Assembly (NCBI RefSeq): GCF_000407165.1 | Contig: NZ_KE136479.1 | Coordinates: forward strand, 941,464-1,005,463 | DNA: 64,000 nucleotides | Direction of reading: 5' to 3' | From: Enterococcus haemoperoxidus ATCC BAA-382 | GTDB taxonomy: Bacteria > Bacillota > Bacilli > Lactobacillales > Enterococcaceae | Shown: positions 7,147 to 16,700 of the stretch, one piece after another | How positions within the stretch are numbered: position 1 is the first letter of the stretch | How the letters are laid out: the number at the start of each line of letters is the position of its first letter | The notes under the pieces: model-generated | What the model was told of the DNA's origin: nothing | Seen by the model: only the letters and a program-made list of their open reading frames with translations | The model's database searches: none | Made by a program: the position numbers and the translations under genes

Positions 7147-7884
7147 ATGCGATATGAGCGTCAGTTATTAATGTCCCAAATAGGTGAAACAGGGCAAAAA
7201 AGCTTAAAGGAGAGTTCGGTTGCTGTGATAGGTGCCGGAGGGCTAGGTTCACCCATACTATTGTACTTAACCGCTGCGGGCATTGGCAATATCTGTATTA
7301 TAGATGATGATATTTTAGAAGTCTCAAATTTAAATAGACAAATCATACACAATGAACATAGGCTGGGGGAAGCTAAAGCTCTTTCAGCAGAAAAATCGTT
7401 GAATAAACTTAATTCAACTACAAAGATTTTAAGTAATCAGGTCAGATTAACAAAAGAAAATATATTAGAAGTTATTGGCAAGCCAGATTTAATAATCGAT
7501 GCCGTTGATAATGTTGAAACACGAGTATTACTAAATAAGTTTTCACTTAAATATCACATTCCAATTGTTTTTGGGGCTGTAGAATCAATGACAGGATACC
7601 TTTTATATGTCGACCCTAACAAAGCAAACACGCCTTGCTACGAATGCCTTTTTCCAAAAGACCAGAAAACAACTCAAAAAAAAGTCCCCATCATAGGGTG
7701 TACAGCTGGTGTTGTAGGGTCATGGCAAGCTTCAGAGGCTATAAAGATCTTGACAGGGCAAAAAATGAATACTGAATTAATTTACATTAATCTTGAAAAT
7801 AATCAGATTCAAAAAATTGCAGTTCAGCAGAGGAAAAATTGCATGTGTAATCAATATAGACATCAAGATAACCAAGAGATATGA
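7147..7884 (+). CDS. ThiF/MoeB/HesA-family E1-like adenylyltransferase
   Basis: 245 residues, the usual ThiF length. Shows the ATP-binding loop GAGGLGSP, acidic IIDDD, the SNLNRQ motif with its conserved Arg, DAVDN, and the segment GCTAGVVGSWQASEAIK containing a possible catalytic Cys. Zinc ligands are CYEC and a second pair that reads C-M-C rather than the usual CxxC. It lacks a rhodanese domain. Known family members adenylate the C-terminal glycine of a sulfur carrier; the neighbour ending in SGG is the obvious substrate. The source of sulfur (IscS-like desulfurase) is not in the window and may be a housekeeping enzyme. Confidence 0.85.
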   Translation: MRYERQLLMSQIGETGQKSLKESSVAVIGAGGLGSPILLYLTAAGIGNICIIDDDILEVSNLNRQIIHNEHRLGEAKALSAEKSLNKLNSTTKILSNQVRLTKENILEVIGKPDLIIDAVDNVETRVLLNKFSLKYHIPIVFGAVESMTGYLLYVDPNKANTPCYECLFPKDQKTTQKKVPIIGCTAGVVGSWQASEAIKILTGQKMNTELIYINLENNQIQKIAVQQRKNCMCNQYRHQDNQEI

Positions 7885-7897
7885 ATAGGAGACTACT

Positions 7898-8887
7898 ATG
7901 GAAAAAGAATATCAAATGACTGATAGGGAACAGGTTGAAAGTTTGATTTATCCGTGTTATGAACGAACACTATACCATATTTTTAAGCGAAATATGAAAC
8001 TTAAAAAATTCAATTGGTTGATGGCTGATCGTTTTTTCGAGTTTGATTACACGGAAGAAAATGAGCCCATTCTAGCCACGCATAATGGTTTAAAAGAAAT
8101 TCAAGATAAGTTGGAAGAAACACTAGTTATAAAACCATCAGAGTTAGAAACAACCTTGGATGAATTTTTAAATCAGTCTTATTATGCGCATAGTATGCTT
8201 GAAACAATACGTCCTGACAGTAGTAAGTACTTTACAAGTAACTTAATAGAATCAATTGATCAAAGCACCGTTTTTATAACTAAAACAAATGAAACAATGA
8301 AAGAAACTAAAGTACCTATTTCTGTTCCAGAATTATTAGAAAAATTTCCTGTTTCTGATTCGGGAGAAATCACACTAAGTTTTATAAAGGTTCCAACTGA
8401 ATTCGTACAGACAATTGAAGAGAGTAACCAACCGTTTAGTCATATTATGAACGAGCAATATGGATATACAGTAGAAAAAAATACCATTTTTAATTCTGGT
8501 GAAAAAGTAATCTGTGATGATCAAAGCTTATGGACTTTATATGATTATTTTCTTTCAGAAAAAGAAGCCGTTCTTTCAGGTGAGATGTCTAAAAAGACGC
8601 AACTGCGAATGTATAAGCATTTAGCAAACAAAATCGAGCCAATAACAACTGCATGGCAAGAGATAGCAGAGTATTATGAACCAAATGCTGAAATATTGAA
8701 TACAATCAACAAAATCAATCAAGATTTAGAAACGTTGCTAAAGTGGTTTAGTTTGCTCTATAATCGTCCGAAAACTCACTTTTTGGAGAAATATCTACTC
8801 CAATACCAACAACTTGTTTCAGATTATAAAGAGTTTCAAAATCAAGCTTATCAACTGACCATAAAATTATTAATGGAGGAAAAATAG
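7898..8887 (+). CDS. Unknown helical protein of the biosynthetic operon
   Basis: 329 residues; I do not recognise a family. The sequence is charged, mostly predicted helix, with no signal peptide or membrane segment. The N-terminal part carries YPCYERTLYHIF and aromatic-rich FNWLMADRFFEFDY; the C-terminal third looks like a helical bundle. It is packed between the E1 (14 bases) and the carrier protein (2-base gap), so it is very likely required in the pathway. Roles to consider are a scaffold or acyltransferase for the carrier proteins or a novel sulfur-transfer enzyme. None is supported by a visible motif. Confidence 0.55.
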   Translation: MEKEYQMTDREQVESLIYPCYERTLYHIFKRNMKLKKFNWLMADRFFEFDYTEENEPILATHNGLKEIQDKLEETLVIKPSELETTLDEFLNQSYYAHSMLETIRPDSSKYFTSNLIESIDQSTVFITKTNETMKETKVPISVPELLEKFPVSDSGEITLSFIKVPTEFVQTIEESNQPFSHIMNEQYGYTVEKNTIFNSGEKVICDDQSLWTLYDYFLSEKEAVLSGEMSKKTQLRMYKHLANKIEPITTAWQEIAEYYEPNAEILNTINKINQDLETLLKWFSLLYNRPKTHFLEKYLLQYQQLVSDYKEFQNQAYQLTIKLLMEEK

Positions 8888-8889
8888 AT

Positions 8890-9141
8890 ATGAATATAGA
8901 GAAATTATTATCGGGTTTGGTTGAAGAAAAAGTCATTAATGATATCATCGGAAATATTGAACAGTTTGAATATGTGCCGATTAAGAACCTTGGGGTAGAT
9001 TCTTTAGCATTAATGGAGCTTGTATTAAGAATTGAAGAACAAGCAGGAATTGAGATTGATTTTGATGAATTTGAAGTGGATTCAGTTTCCACACTAAATA
9101 AAATTAGTCATTTTTTCAATCAAAGTGAGGAATTAAAATGA
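8890..9141 (+). CDS. Free-standing acyl/peptidyl carrier protein
   Basis: 83 residues with the carrier-protein signature LGVDSLALMEL; Ser38 is the expected 4'-phosphopantetheine site. An acidic helix follows (IEIDFDEFEVDS), as in discrete carriers recognised by stand-alone enzymes. It overlaps the ATP-grasp gene by four bases (ATGA), implying coupled translation. The likely loader is the free-standing adenylation enzyme at 11635 and the likely acceptor the Cy domain of the NRPS at 13712. The priming enzyme is encoded at 13215. Confidence 0.85.
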   Translation: MNIEKLLSGLVEEKVINDIIGNIEQFEYVPIKNLGVDSLALMELVLRIEEQAGIEIDFDEFEVDSVSTLNKISHFFNQSEELK

Positions 9142-10388
9142 TCAATAGAAAAAAAAATGTTATTCTGATTTTTTCTGAAGATACTAGTACTCAATATTTA
9201 TATGAAGCAGCAAAAAAAATAGGCTATCAACCAATTTTTATTTATCTCTCGGAAAAAGATATTGATTCTTCATATCCGTATCTTGTTTTAGATATTTTCG
9301 ATAGTGATACACAAAATATTGTTAACATTATTGAAAATCAATATGGGGAAATTTTTGGTATTGTTTCTTGCATAGAGCAATTGACCAATAAAGTTGCTTT
9401 GATTGCAGAAGCAATGAATATTAATGTGAATAATACGAGTACTTATATGACACTGAGAGACAAAACGTTGATGAAATCTACATGGTTACAAAAAAATGTA
9501 AAGACACCTCAAATGTTTTTTGGAAAAACTATTGATGAGTTAACGTCTTTAACGCTCGAGTTTCCACTGATTGTGAAACCAGTATTTGGTGCAGGGAGTG
9601 CAGGCGTAAAAATCGTGAGTACAGAAGTTGAATTAATAAATCAAATCAAAAAAATTATTCGTTTTAATAAAACAGTTCTCAATAAAGAGGCTGCTCAAAC
9701 TAGCGGCTATCTTATTGAAGAGTATATCAATGGAAGAGAATATTCCGTTGATACAATTTGGATAAATGGTGAACCAATTATTGATGGTATTATGTCGAAA
9801 GGAACACCTGTAGGACCAAACTTTCCAGATAGACTGTACTTTACAGAAGTAGATTTAGATCAAAAAATTAAATCTGATATTCTAAGTGAAGCTCATAGCG
9901 CAGCTAAAGCATGTCAGATAGAAAATGGTGCGACACATACCGAATTAAGACTAGACGAGAAAAATCAACCGTACGTAATTGAAGCAGCTTTAAGACCAGG
10001 AGCTGGAGGATCTTTTTATCAAATTTTTGAAAAGACGTCGGGGGAGCCTTACTATGAAATGTTACTAAAATCTTATATTCCTCAGGAAATTATGCGTATC
10101 AAAAAATACCGAAGAGAATGGAAACCTATGGAAAACCTTTTTTGGTACAATGTCAGTTATAAAGGACAAGGTAAAATTAAAGAGATTAAGGTGGGGGAGA
10201 AATTAAAACATGAGGCGATTGACAAGATTTTTCTTAGAAAAAGAGCTGGTGATTATATTGCTGCCGAGGGAGAGTCATTTTCTTATTTAGCTTGGATAAC
10301 AGGTTGTTTCCCAAGAGATATGCCTAAAAAACAGTATTTTGAATTTTTGGAAGAGTTTGAAAAAGATATCCAACTTAGCTTTTATTAA
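9138..10388 (+). CDS. ATP-grasp ligase
   Basis: 416 residues. Residues about 105-320 are an ATP-grasp fold: LRDKTLMKSTW, PLIVKPVFGAGSAGVKIV (Lys plus glycine-rich loop), a YLIEEYINGREYSVDT strand, and the metal-binding H-x-E-L-R-L and VIEAALRPGAGG segments. The C-terminal about 90 residues are a small unassigned domain. Members of this carboxylate-amine ligase group join a carboxylate to an amine (or thiol) through an acyl phosphate. In this operon it could add an amino acid to the product or activate a substrate for sulfur transfer. It starts inside the carrier-protein gene (ATGA). Confidence 0.8.
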   Translation: MINRKKNVILIFSEDTSTQYLYEAAKKIGYQPIFIYLSEKDIDSSYPYLVLDIFDSDTQNIVNIIENQYGEIFGIVSCIEQLTNKVALIAEAMNINVNNTSTYMTLRDKTLMKSTWLQKNVKTPQMFFGKTIDELTSLTLEFPLIVKPVFGAGSAGVKIVSTEVELINQIKKIIRFNKTVLNKEAAQTSGYLIEEYINGREYSVDTIWINGEPIIDGIMSKGTPVGPNFPDRLYFTEVDLDQKIKSDILSEAHSAAKACQIENGATHTELRLDEKNQPYVIEAALRPGAGGSFYQIFEKTSGEPYYEMLLKSYIPQEIMRIKKYRREWKPMENLFWYNVSYKGQGKIKEIKVGEKLKHEAIDKIFLRKRAGDYIAAEGESFSYLAWITGCFPRDMPKKQYFEFLEEFEKDIQLSFY

Positions 10389-10403
10389 AAAGGTGGTATA
10401 GGA

Positions 10404-11645
10404 ATGACTAGAAGAAAGTATTATAATGATCCACAATTTTTATTACCAATGGGAATGCTTATTTCGAATATTGGTAATGGAATGTATGTATTAGCAGTGG
10501 GAATGATTTTATATAATCAAACAGGGAAAACATCGTCGTTTGCTTTAATCCTTGTCCTAGAAGCAGTGTTGGCTTTTTTGACGCAGTCTTTTGCTAGTAT
10601 TGCAGCTGATAATGGGCGAGCAAAATCAGCTGCTGTTATTTCCGAGATATTAAGAGGAATAATTATTGTAATAGCAGGCTTTTTTTCAATGCTAGGAATA
10701 ACATCGTCATTAGTCTTTGCCGCAACATTATTGAGTTTACTAAGACCCTTTTATAGAACTTCAATTTTTACAATAGGCCCTTTGATAGCGCATGATTCTG
10801 ATTTAGCTAAATACAATGCAAGAACGTCAACCTACCAGCAAATAGGTCAATTTATGGGTGCAGGATTTGCAGGAATTATTATTGCGATTTTTTCACCATA
10901 TGTAGCTATTTTCATTAATGGTATATCTTATTTTTGTTCAGCTTTTTTCGTGAAAATTTCATATATACCCAATCAACAAGAAGAGTCTATTTTAGAATTT
11001 TTTAACAATTTTAAACTATTTTCTCCTAAGAACGTTTTACATGATTGGAAAGAAATGATTCTTCATTTAGCTAAGCATAGAATTATCCTTTTTATTGCCC
11101 TCATTGGTACGATTGATTTTGTTATTGTTTCTTTTATTAATTTAACATATGCACCGTTGCTATCTTTTATAAATGTAGGAAGTAGTTGGTTATCCATTTG
11201 GGACTCTTTATTTGCTATCGGAGCAATAATTGGGGTTAATCTATTTGGACGAAACGAAAAGATTCATCATACGTTTTATATAGCATTAATTGCTTTGTCT
11301 ATTGAAGGTATAGCGATTGGCTTACTAGTTATTGATCAGAAATATATTATTTGTGTTGCAATGTTATTGCTAGGAATTACTAATGCTATATCAGTATCTA
11401 TGTTTAGCTTTACATTACAAATGAAAAGCAAACAGGAGTTTATGGGAAGAGTATCTGGTATTCGTCAAATGTTGATTTCATTTTCAACTACGATGTTAAT
11501 ACCAGTACTATCTACGACTATTAATATGAACTTTAAAAAGGGGATCATGCTTATGACAACAATTATTATTATTTGTGTGCTTGTTGCTTCATTTCTCTTA
11601 CGATCTATTATTTTTAAAAAAAAGGGAGTCAATGATGTTGATTAA
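10404..11645 (+). CDS. MFS transporter, putative product exporter or immunity
   Basis: 413 residues with about 12 hydrophobic segments, consistent with a major facilitator of the MFS_3/macrolide-efflux type: a first membrane helix around MLISNIGNGMYVLAVGMIL and an internal FMGRVSGIRQML stretch after TM10. AAGGTGG precedes the ATG by a few bases. It overlaps the following adenylation gene by 11 bases. Position within the operon points to export of the product or an intermediate and self-protection; substrate cannot be read from sequence. Confidence 0.8.
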   Translation: MTRRKYYNDPQFLLPMGMLISNIGNGMYVLAVGMILYNQTGKTSSFALILVLEAVLAFLTQSFASIAADNGRAKSAAVISEILRGIIIVIAGFFSMLGITSSLVFAATLLSLLRPFYRTSIFTIGPLIAHDSDLAKYNARTSTYQQIGQFMGAGFAGIIIAIFSPYVAIFINGISYFCSAFFVKISYIPNQQEESILEFFNNFKLFSPKNVLHDWKEMILHLAKHRIILFIALIGTIDFVIVSFINLTYAPLLSFINVGSSWLSIWDSLFAIGAIIGVNLFGRNEKIHHTFYIALIALSIEGIAIGLLVIDQKYIICVAMLLLGITNAISVSMFSFTLQMKSKQEFMGRVSGIRQMLISFSTTMLIPVLSTTINMNFKKGIMLMTTIIIICVLVASFLLRSIIFKKKGVNDVD

Positions 11646-13149
11646 AGAAATTGAGTCTACAGTTAAACGTTTCCCAGATAAAGCAGCTCTTGTTGATGGA
11701 GAGATAGTAATAACTTATAGAAATTTATTAAATTCAAGCAGAGGAATAGCTGAATTAATTACTAATACTCAATACAATAAAATTGTTACTTTTACTTGTG
11801 GATTGCTGTTTGATCACGAGGTAACAAGTATTATTGCAATGATCGGCTGTCTATATGCCGAATGTACATATATACCTATTGAAAAAGGCGATCCAATTGC
11901 AAAAATTGAAAAGATAATTTTAACTGCAAATCTTGATATGATTCTAACAAACCAACTAAGTGAAGAAAATACAAACTATTTTAATAAAATCTTTCCCAAA
12001 CTAATAATTGTAGATCTTGCCACTTTTGATTTATTTAAAAATCATGATATATCTTTTAAAAAAAGCTTAAACTGTGAAGAGGTTTATCGATTACCTACTT
12101 CGGGATCAACAGGTCATCCTAAGTATGTTTGCCAAACTTCTTTTGCAGTTGATTATTATGTTAAAGAATATATTAAAAATTTGCACATTACTGCAAATGA
12201 CCGCCTAACACTATTTTCAACTCTTAGTCATGATGCTTCTGTTGTAGATATCTATACTTCACTTTATTCTGGGGCAACTCTATATTTGTGTGATTTAAAA
12301 AATATGAAAAATATAATGTTATTAGATAGATGGCTCAAAAAAAATAAAATTACTATCTGGCATAGTGTCCCTACTTTCTTTAGATATTTTTTAAGAATCC
12401 ACCAGAAAAAAAATCAATTAAATCATTTAAAAGTTTTTGTTTTGGGTGGAGAAGCTGTTTTGAAACATGACTATTTAAAAGCTGCTGAATTGTTCCCAGC
12501 AAAACCAATATATGCTTTATATGGACAAACAGAGTCTTCTTACTGCTCTGGTCAATATCTGACTCATGTAGATCAGGTAGGATGTTTGGGTATTGCAAAT
12601 AGATGTTTGGATTATAGACTAAAATTAGAAAATGGTGAAATATATCCTGTTGAGAATTATCATACAAAAGGTAAAATAGGTGAGCTTGTATTGGATTACA
12701 AAATACCTGTAGTTGGGAGTTACTTTAAAAATAATCAAAGAGCAGAACCAAAAAGTATATATAGTACTGGTGATATCATTGAAGTAAGGGAAGCTGGTCT
12801 TTATTATATTGAACGAAAGGATACACAAGTAAAAGTTCGAGGCCATCGAGTACAGCTGGCTGAGATTGAATCGGCAATTTTGTCTTTTTTTCCAAATATA
12901 AAAGAGGTAATTGTTATTCAATCTAAAAGATCTTCCGGTGAACCTAAGATTATTGCTTGTATTGAAAGTACTATAGAATATAATTGCGTTGATATCAATG
13001 AAAAATTGAATAAAGTATTATCGTCCTATATGTTATTGGATGGTGTTTACTTATTTGATTATGGAGAACTTCCTAAAAAAAACACTGGTAAACTTGATCG
13101 GAAAAAGGTATCCAAAATAATTTGCAACTTAAAAAATGATGTAGTATGA
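11635..13149 (+). CDS. Free-standing NRPS-type adenylation enzyme
   Basis: 504 residues from the ATG at 11635 (GGGAG six bases upstream; another ATG at 11632). Core motifs of an amino-acid/acyl-AMP synthetase are present: phosphate loop TSGSTGHPKYV (Tyr where Gly is usual), ALYGQTES, YSTGDI, RKDTQVKVRGHR, and the catalytic Lys in PKKNTGKLDRKK. The acidic residue in the binding-pocket segment LSHDASVVDIY suggests an amino acid rather than an aryl acid. No carrier domain is attached, so it probably loads the separate carrier at 8890. Substrate unresolved. Confidence 0.85.
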   Translation: MLIKEIESTVKRFPDKAALVDGEIVITYRNLLNSSRGIAELITNTQYNKIVTFTCGLLFDHEVTSIIAMIGCLYAECTYIPIEKGDPIAKIEKIILTANLDMILTNQLSEENTNYFNKIFPKLIIVDLATFDLFKNHDISFKKSLNCEEVYRLPTSGSTGHPKYVCQTSFAVDYYVKEYIKNLHITANDRLTLFSTLSHDASVVDIYTSLYSGATLYLCDLKNMKNIMLLDRWLKKNKITIWHSVPTFFRYFLRIHQKKNQLNHLKVFVLGGEAVLKHDYLKAAELFPAKPIYALYGQTESSYCSGQYLTHVDQVGCLGIANRCLDYRLKLENGEIYPVENYHTKGKIGELVLDYKIPVVGSYFKNNQRAEPKSIYSTGDIIEVREAGLYYIERKDTQVKVRGHRVQLAEIESAILSFFPNIKEVIVIQSKRSSGEPKIIACIESTIEYNCVDINEKLNKVLSSYMLLDGVYLFDYGELPKKNTGKLDRKKVSKIICNLKNDVV

Positions 13150-13214
13150 CGCTAAAATAATTTCTTCAACATTACATCTATTTTTTAAATTAATTTATAA
13201 ACAGGTATATATGG

Positions 13215-13709
13215 ATGGGGATGAAGAAGTTGAGAAGTGAAATATATTTGCTGGAAAAAAATATCAGCAAGGAAAATCAAAGGATTTACTTTAATCAATT
13301 AATAAAGTGTAAAAATCCAAAATTCTTTTCTAAATCGTATTCGGGAAACTATGCGGCACTTATAACTTCATCTATTTGCCCTGTATCAATTGATATTGAA
13401 AAAAAGAAACCTCTAACTCATGAACAGATGGATATTTTTATATCATTTATGTTTAACTGCAAAGATTGCATCAGCTATTCAAAGGCTCAACAAGAAAATT
13501 TTTTTAAACTATGGGGGATAAAGGAGGTGTATTCAAAGTATTTTGGAGAAGGATTGTATATTGATTTTAAAGAAATTAGTATTGAACAGGACGAACTCAA
13601 TCGTTACAAAGTATCTTATAAAAATAAGAACCATGTAACGGTGAAGATAGTCGAGCAAAATAATTATGTTGTTGCGTATATTTGTAATCATTTTAAGGGA
13701 GAAAAATAA
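13215..13709 (+). CDS. 4'-phosphopantetheinyl transferase (Sfp-like, short)
   Basis: 164 residues; shorter than the usual 220-240. Diagnostic motifs are visible: a SYSGNYAALI block, the metal-binding CPVSIDIEKKKPL (equivalent to GIDIE), and FFKLWGIKEVYSKYFGEGL (equivalent to WxxKEAxxKxxGxGL). It would convert the apo carrier at 8890 and the PCP of the following NRPS to holo forms using CoA. The stop codon is two bases before the NRPS start. A second in-frame ATG at 13221 is possible. The 65-base gap before it has no terminator. Confidence 0.8.
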   Translation: MGMKKLRSEIYLLEKNISKENQRIYFNQLIKCKNPKFFSKSYSGNYAALITSSICPVSIDIEKKKPLTHEQMDIFISFMFNCKDCISYSKAQQENFFKLWGIKEVYSKYFGEGLYIDFKEISIEQDELNRYKVSYKNKNHVTVKIVEQNNYVVAYICNHFKGEK

Positions 13710-13711
13710 AA

Positions 13712-16700
13712 ATGGAAATAAAAATGACAGAAGTTCAAAAAGCGTATCTTTTAGGGAGAAATGAATCTTTTGATGCAAAGACTGGTACTCATATGTATTT
13801 GGAAGTTAAGTATCAAGGAGATATTCAGAAATTTCAGGACGCGTTAAACAAAGTAATACAAGTACAACCGATGTTGAGAGCAAAAATAAAAAATATGGAA
13901 ACATTTGAAATTGTCGATAACCTTAATTATGAAATGATGGTTTATTCAAAATCTAGTGATGAAATGAAGAGTTTTAGAGAAGTAACAAGAGAAAGATTAT
14001 CACATAAATTATATCAATCCAGTGAGTTTCCATTGTACACTTTTGAAGCAGTAAAAAATATAGAAGACCCCAGTAAATATATAATTTTTATAAGCATAGA
14101 TTTATTAATAGCTGATGGTCTAAGTTTGTTTCAGTTGTTTGATGACATAAAAAGGACAGTGAAAAATGATCGATTAAATTTAAAAGACGTGTCCGACCTG
14201 CTTTTAGAAATAAATGACTCATATTTAAATTCAAAAAAGTCTGCAAGGTATGAGAAAGATAGAGAATATTGGAAACAAAAGATAGAGACCTTGCCAGATG
14301 CCCCAAACTTATTAGTGAAAGAAGAAAAAGTCAGCCACAGTAAATTTGCTAGAAAAGAACATATTTATACAGCAGAGAAGCTTTCAAAACTAAAAGAGAT
14401 TGCTGAAAAAAGAAAAATATCATTAAATTCGCTCTTTTTAACTCTTTATAGTACAGCTCTGCAACAATGGTCTGAAAATAAAGAATTTACAATCAATGTT
14501 ACTACATTTAAAAGGCCAAAAGGAGAAAAATATTTATCGGTTATAGGGGATTTTACTAGTACAGTATTAGTTCCAACTAATGTTGATGTCAATAAAACGA
14601 TTTTAGAGAATACGATAGATATCCATAGAAACATCTTTTCAAGTTTCAGACGATCTTCTTTTGAAGGAATTGAAGTTTTAAGAGAATTAAAGAAGCATGG
14701 ACGTCAGCCTTCAATGTCATATGTATTTACTTCTATGTTATTTGATTTTGATAAATTTGATGAATTAGGTGAAATAGACTATTGGATTTCGGAAACACCT
14801 CAAGTGTATCTGGATTGTCAAATGAAAATAGTGAATGGAAGCTTAAATATTAGTTGGGACTACTTAAAAGAGATTTTTGAAATCAAACAGATAGATGAAA
14901 TGTTCCAGTTCTTTATTCAAAGTATTGATGGCTTTCTTTTAGATGAAGAAATTGATGTAAGAAATATATCAAAAAAACTCAATCAGTTGATCGAACAAAA
15001 GTATTCTAAATATAATTCAAGTCAATCAATTATCAAAAAAAGTACTCAAAGTATATTGTCAGCGTTTAAAACAGTAAAAAAAGAATTTCCTGAAAAAATA
15101 GCTTTTTCTGAAGTAGATGATTCAATAACTTTTAATGAATTAGACAGAAAAAGCGATGACTTGGCTGAAGTGATAGGTAGAGAAAAACAGCGATACGATT
15201 TAAAAAAAATTAGGATAGGAATAGTTGGTAAAAAGTCTATTAAAAGCACAGTTCAAATGCTGGCGGTAATCAAAACTTCAGATTCTTTTTGCTTTATTTC
15301 AGAAGATATGCCTGAAAATAGATATAGAAAACTGTTAAAAACGAGTAATATTCAGCTTCTGATAAAAGGAGAACGAGTCTTCAGAGCAGAACCTAGTTTG
15401 AGGTTAGAAAATGACTATCAAGAGATTTCACACGATGAACTTTATGTGATCTTTACTTCTGGAACAACTGGAGAACCAAAGGGAATATCAATTTCTGAGA
15501 GACCAGTACTTAACACTATCGATGATATTATTGAAAGAACGAGAGTAAATCAAGAAGATGTTCTTTTTAATGTTTCGGACTTGTCCTTTGACCTATCAGT
15601 GTTTGATTTGTTAACTCCGTTACTCTCTGGATGTGAAACCATTTTATGCCCAAGTACATCAAACTTGTATCCATTTAAAGAAAAAATTTTACAGGCAACT
15701 TTTTGGAATTCAACACCTGGGTTGGTGCAAACACTCTTATCAATTTTTGATTGTAAAATTATGAATATTAGAAATATATTAATGAGTGGCGATTTTATTC
15801 CAGCAGATTTGGTTTATCAAATCAAAGGAACATTTCTAAATGAAGAGTTAAATATTTTTAGTTTAGGAGGTGCAACTGAAGCATCTATCTGGTCAATTTA
15901 TTATCCGCTCAACGATTTCTCTAACAGAAGAGTTCCCTATGGATATCCTCTAAGTAATCAGAGTTATTACGTTTTAGATCGAAATGATTGCTTAGTTAAT
16001 AGCAACGTAAGTGGTGAATTGATCATTGCAGGTGAAGGACTAGCAAATGGATATTTGTTGAAAAATCAAAATCATGGTGTTTTCTATGAACATGAACAAT
16101 TGGGTCCGATTTATAGAACTGGTGATAAAGGCTATTTAACAGATGAAGGATATGTCAATATATTAGGAAGAATGGAATCAGAGTTGAAGGTTAATGGATA
16201 TAGAATCGATCTAATTGAGATAGAACATAGTCTATCATCTATCGAGGATATAAGTGAAGCTAAGGTTGTTGTCAAAGAAAATCAGAATGGGAAAAAGTAT
16301 TTAAGCGCCTTCTATACTACAAACACTATGAATGAAATTAGTTTTGAAATATTCAGGAGCGAATTAAGAAAAGTTTTACCAACCTATATGATACCTGGCT
16401 CATTTACTCACTTAAATAAATTACCATTAACAAGTAATGGGAAAATCAATCTTAAAAAATTAAAAGAAATGGAACAAAAAGCTAGTCAGAAGTTTACTGA
16501 AAAAGAACTTGAACTTTTCGACTTATGGATGAAAGTAATTGATCTAGAAGAAAGTAACACTAGACTAACTAAAAGTGCAACATTTTTCGAAATAGGTGGT
16601 GACTCAATTAAATTACCTGAATTGCTTTATAAAATTAACAACAAGTATAATGTAGACATTACAATTGAAGAACTATTGAATCATTTTTCATTAAGTGATC

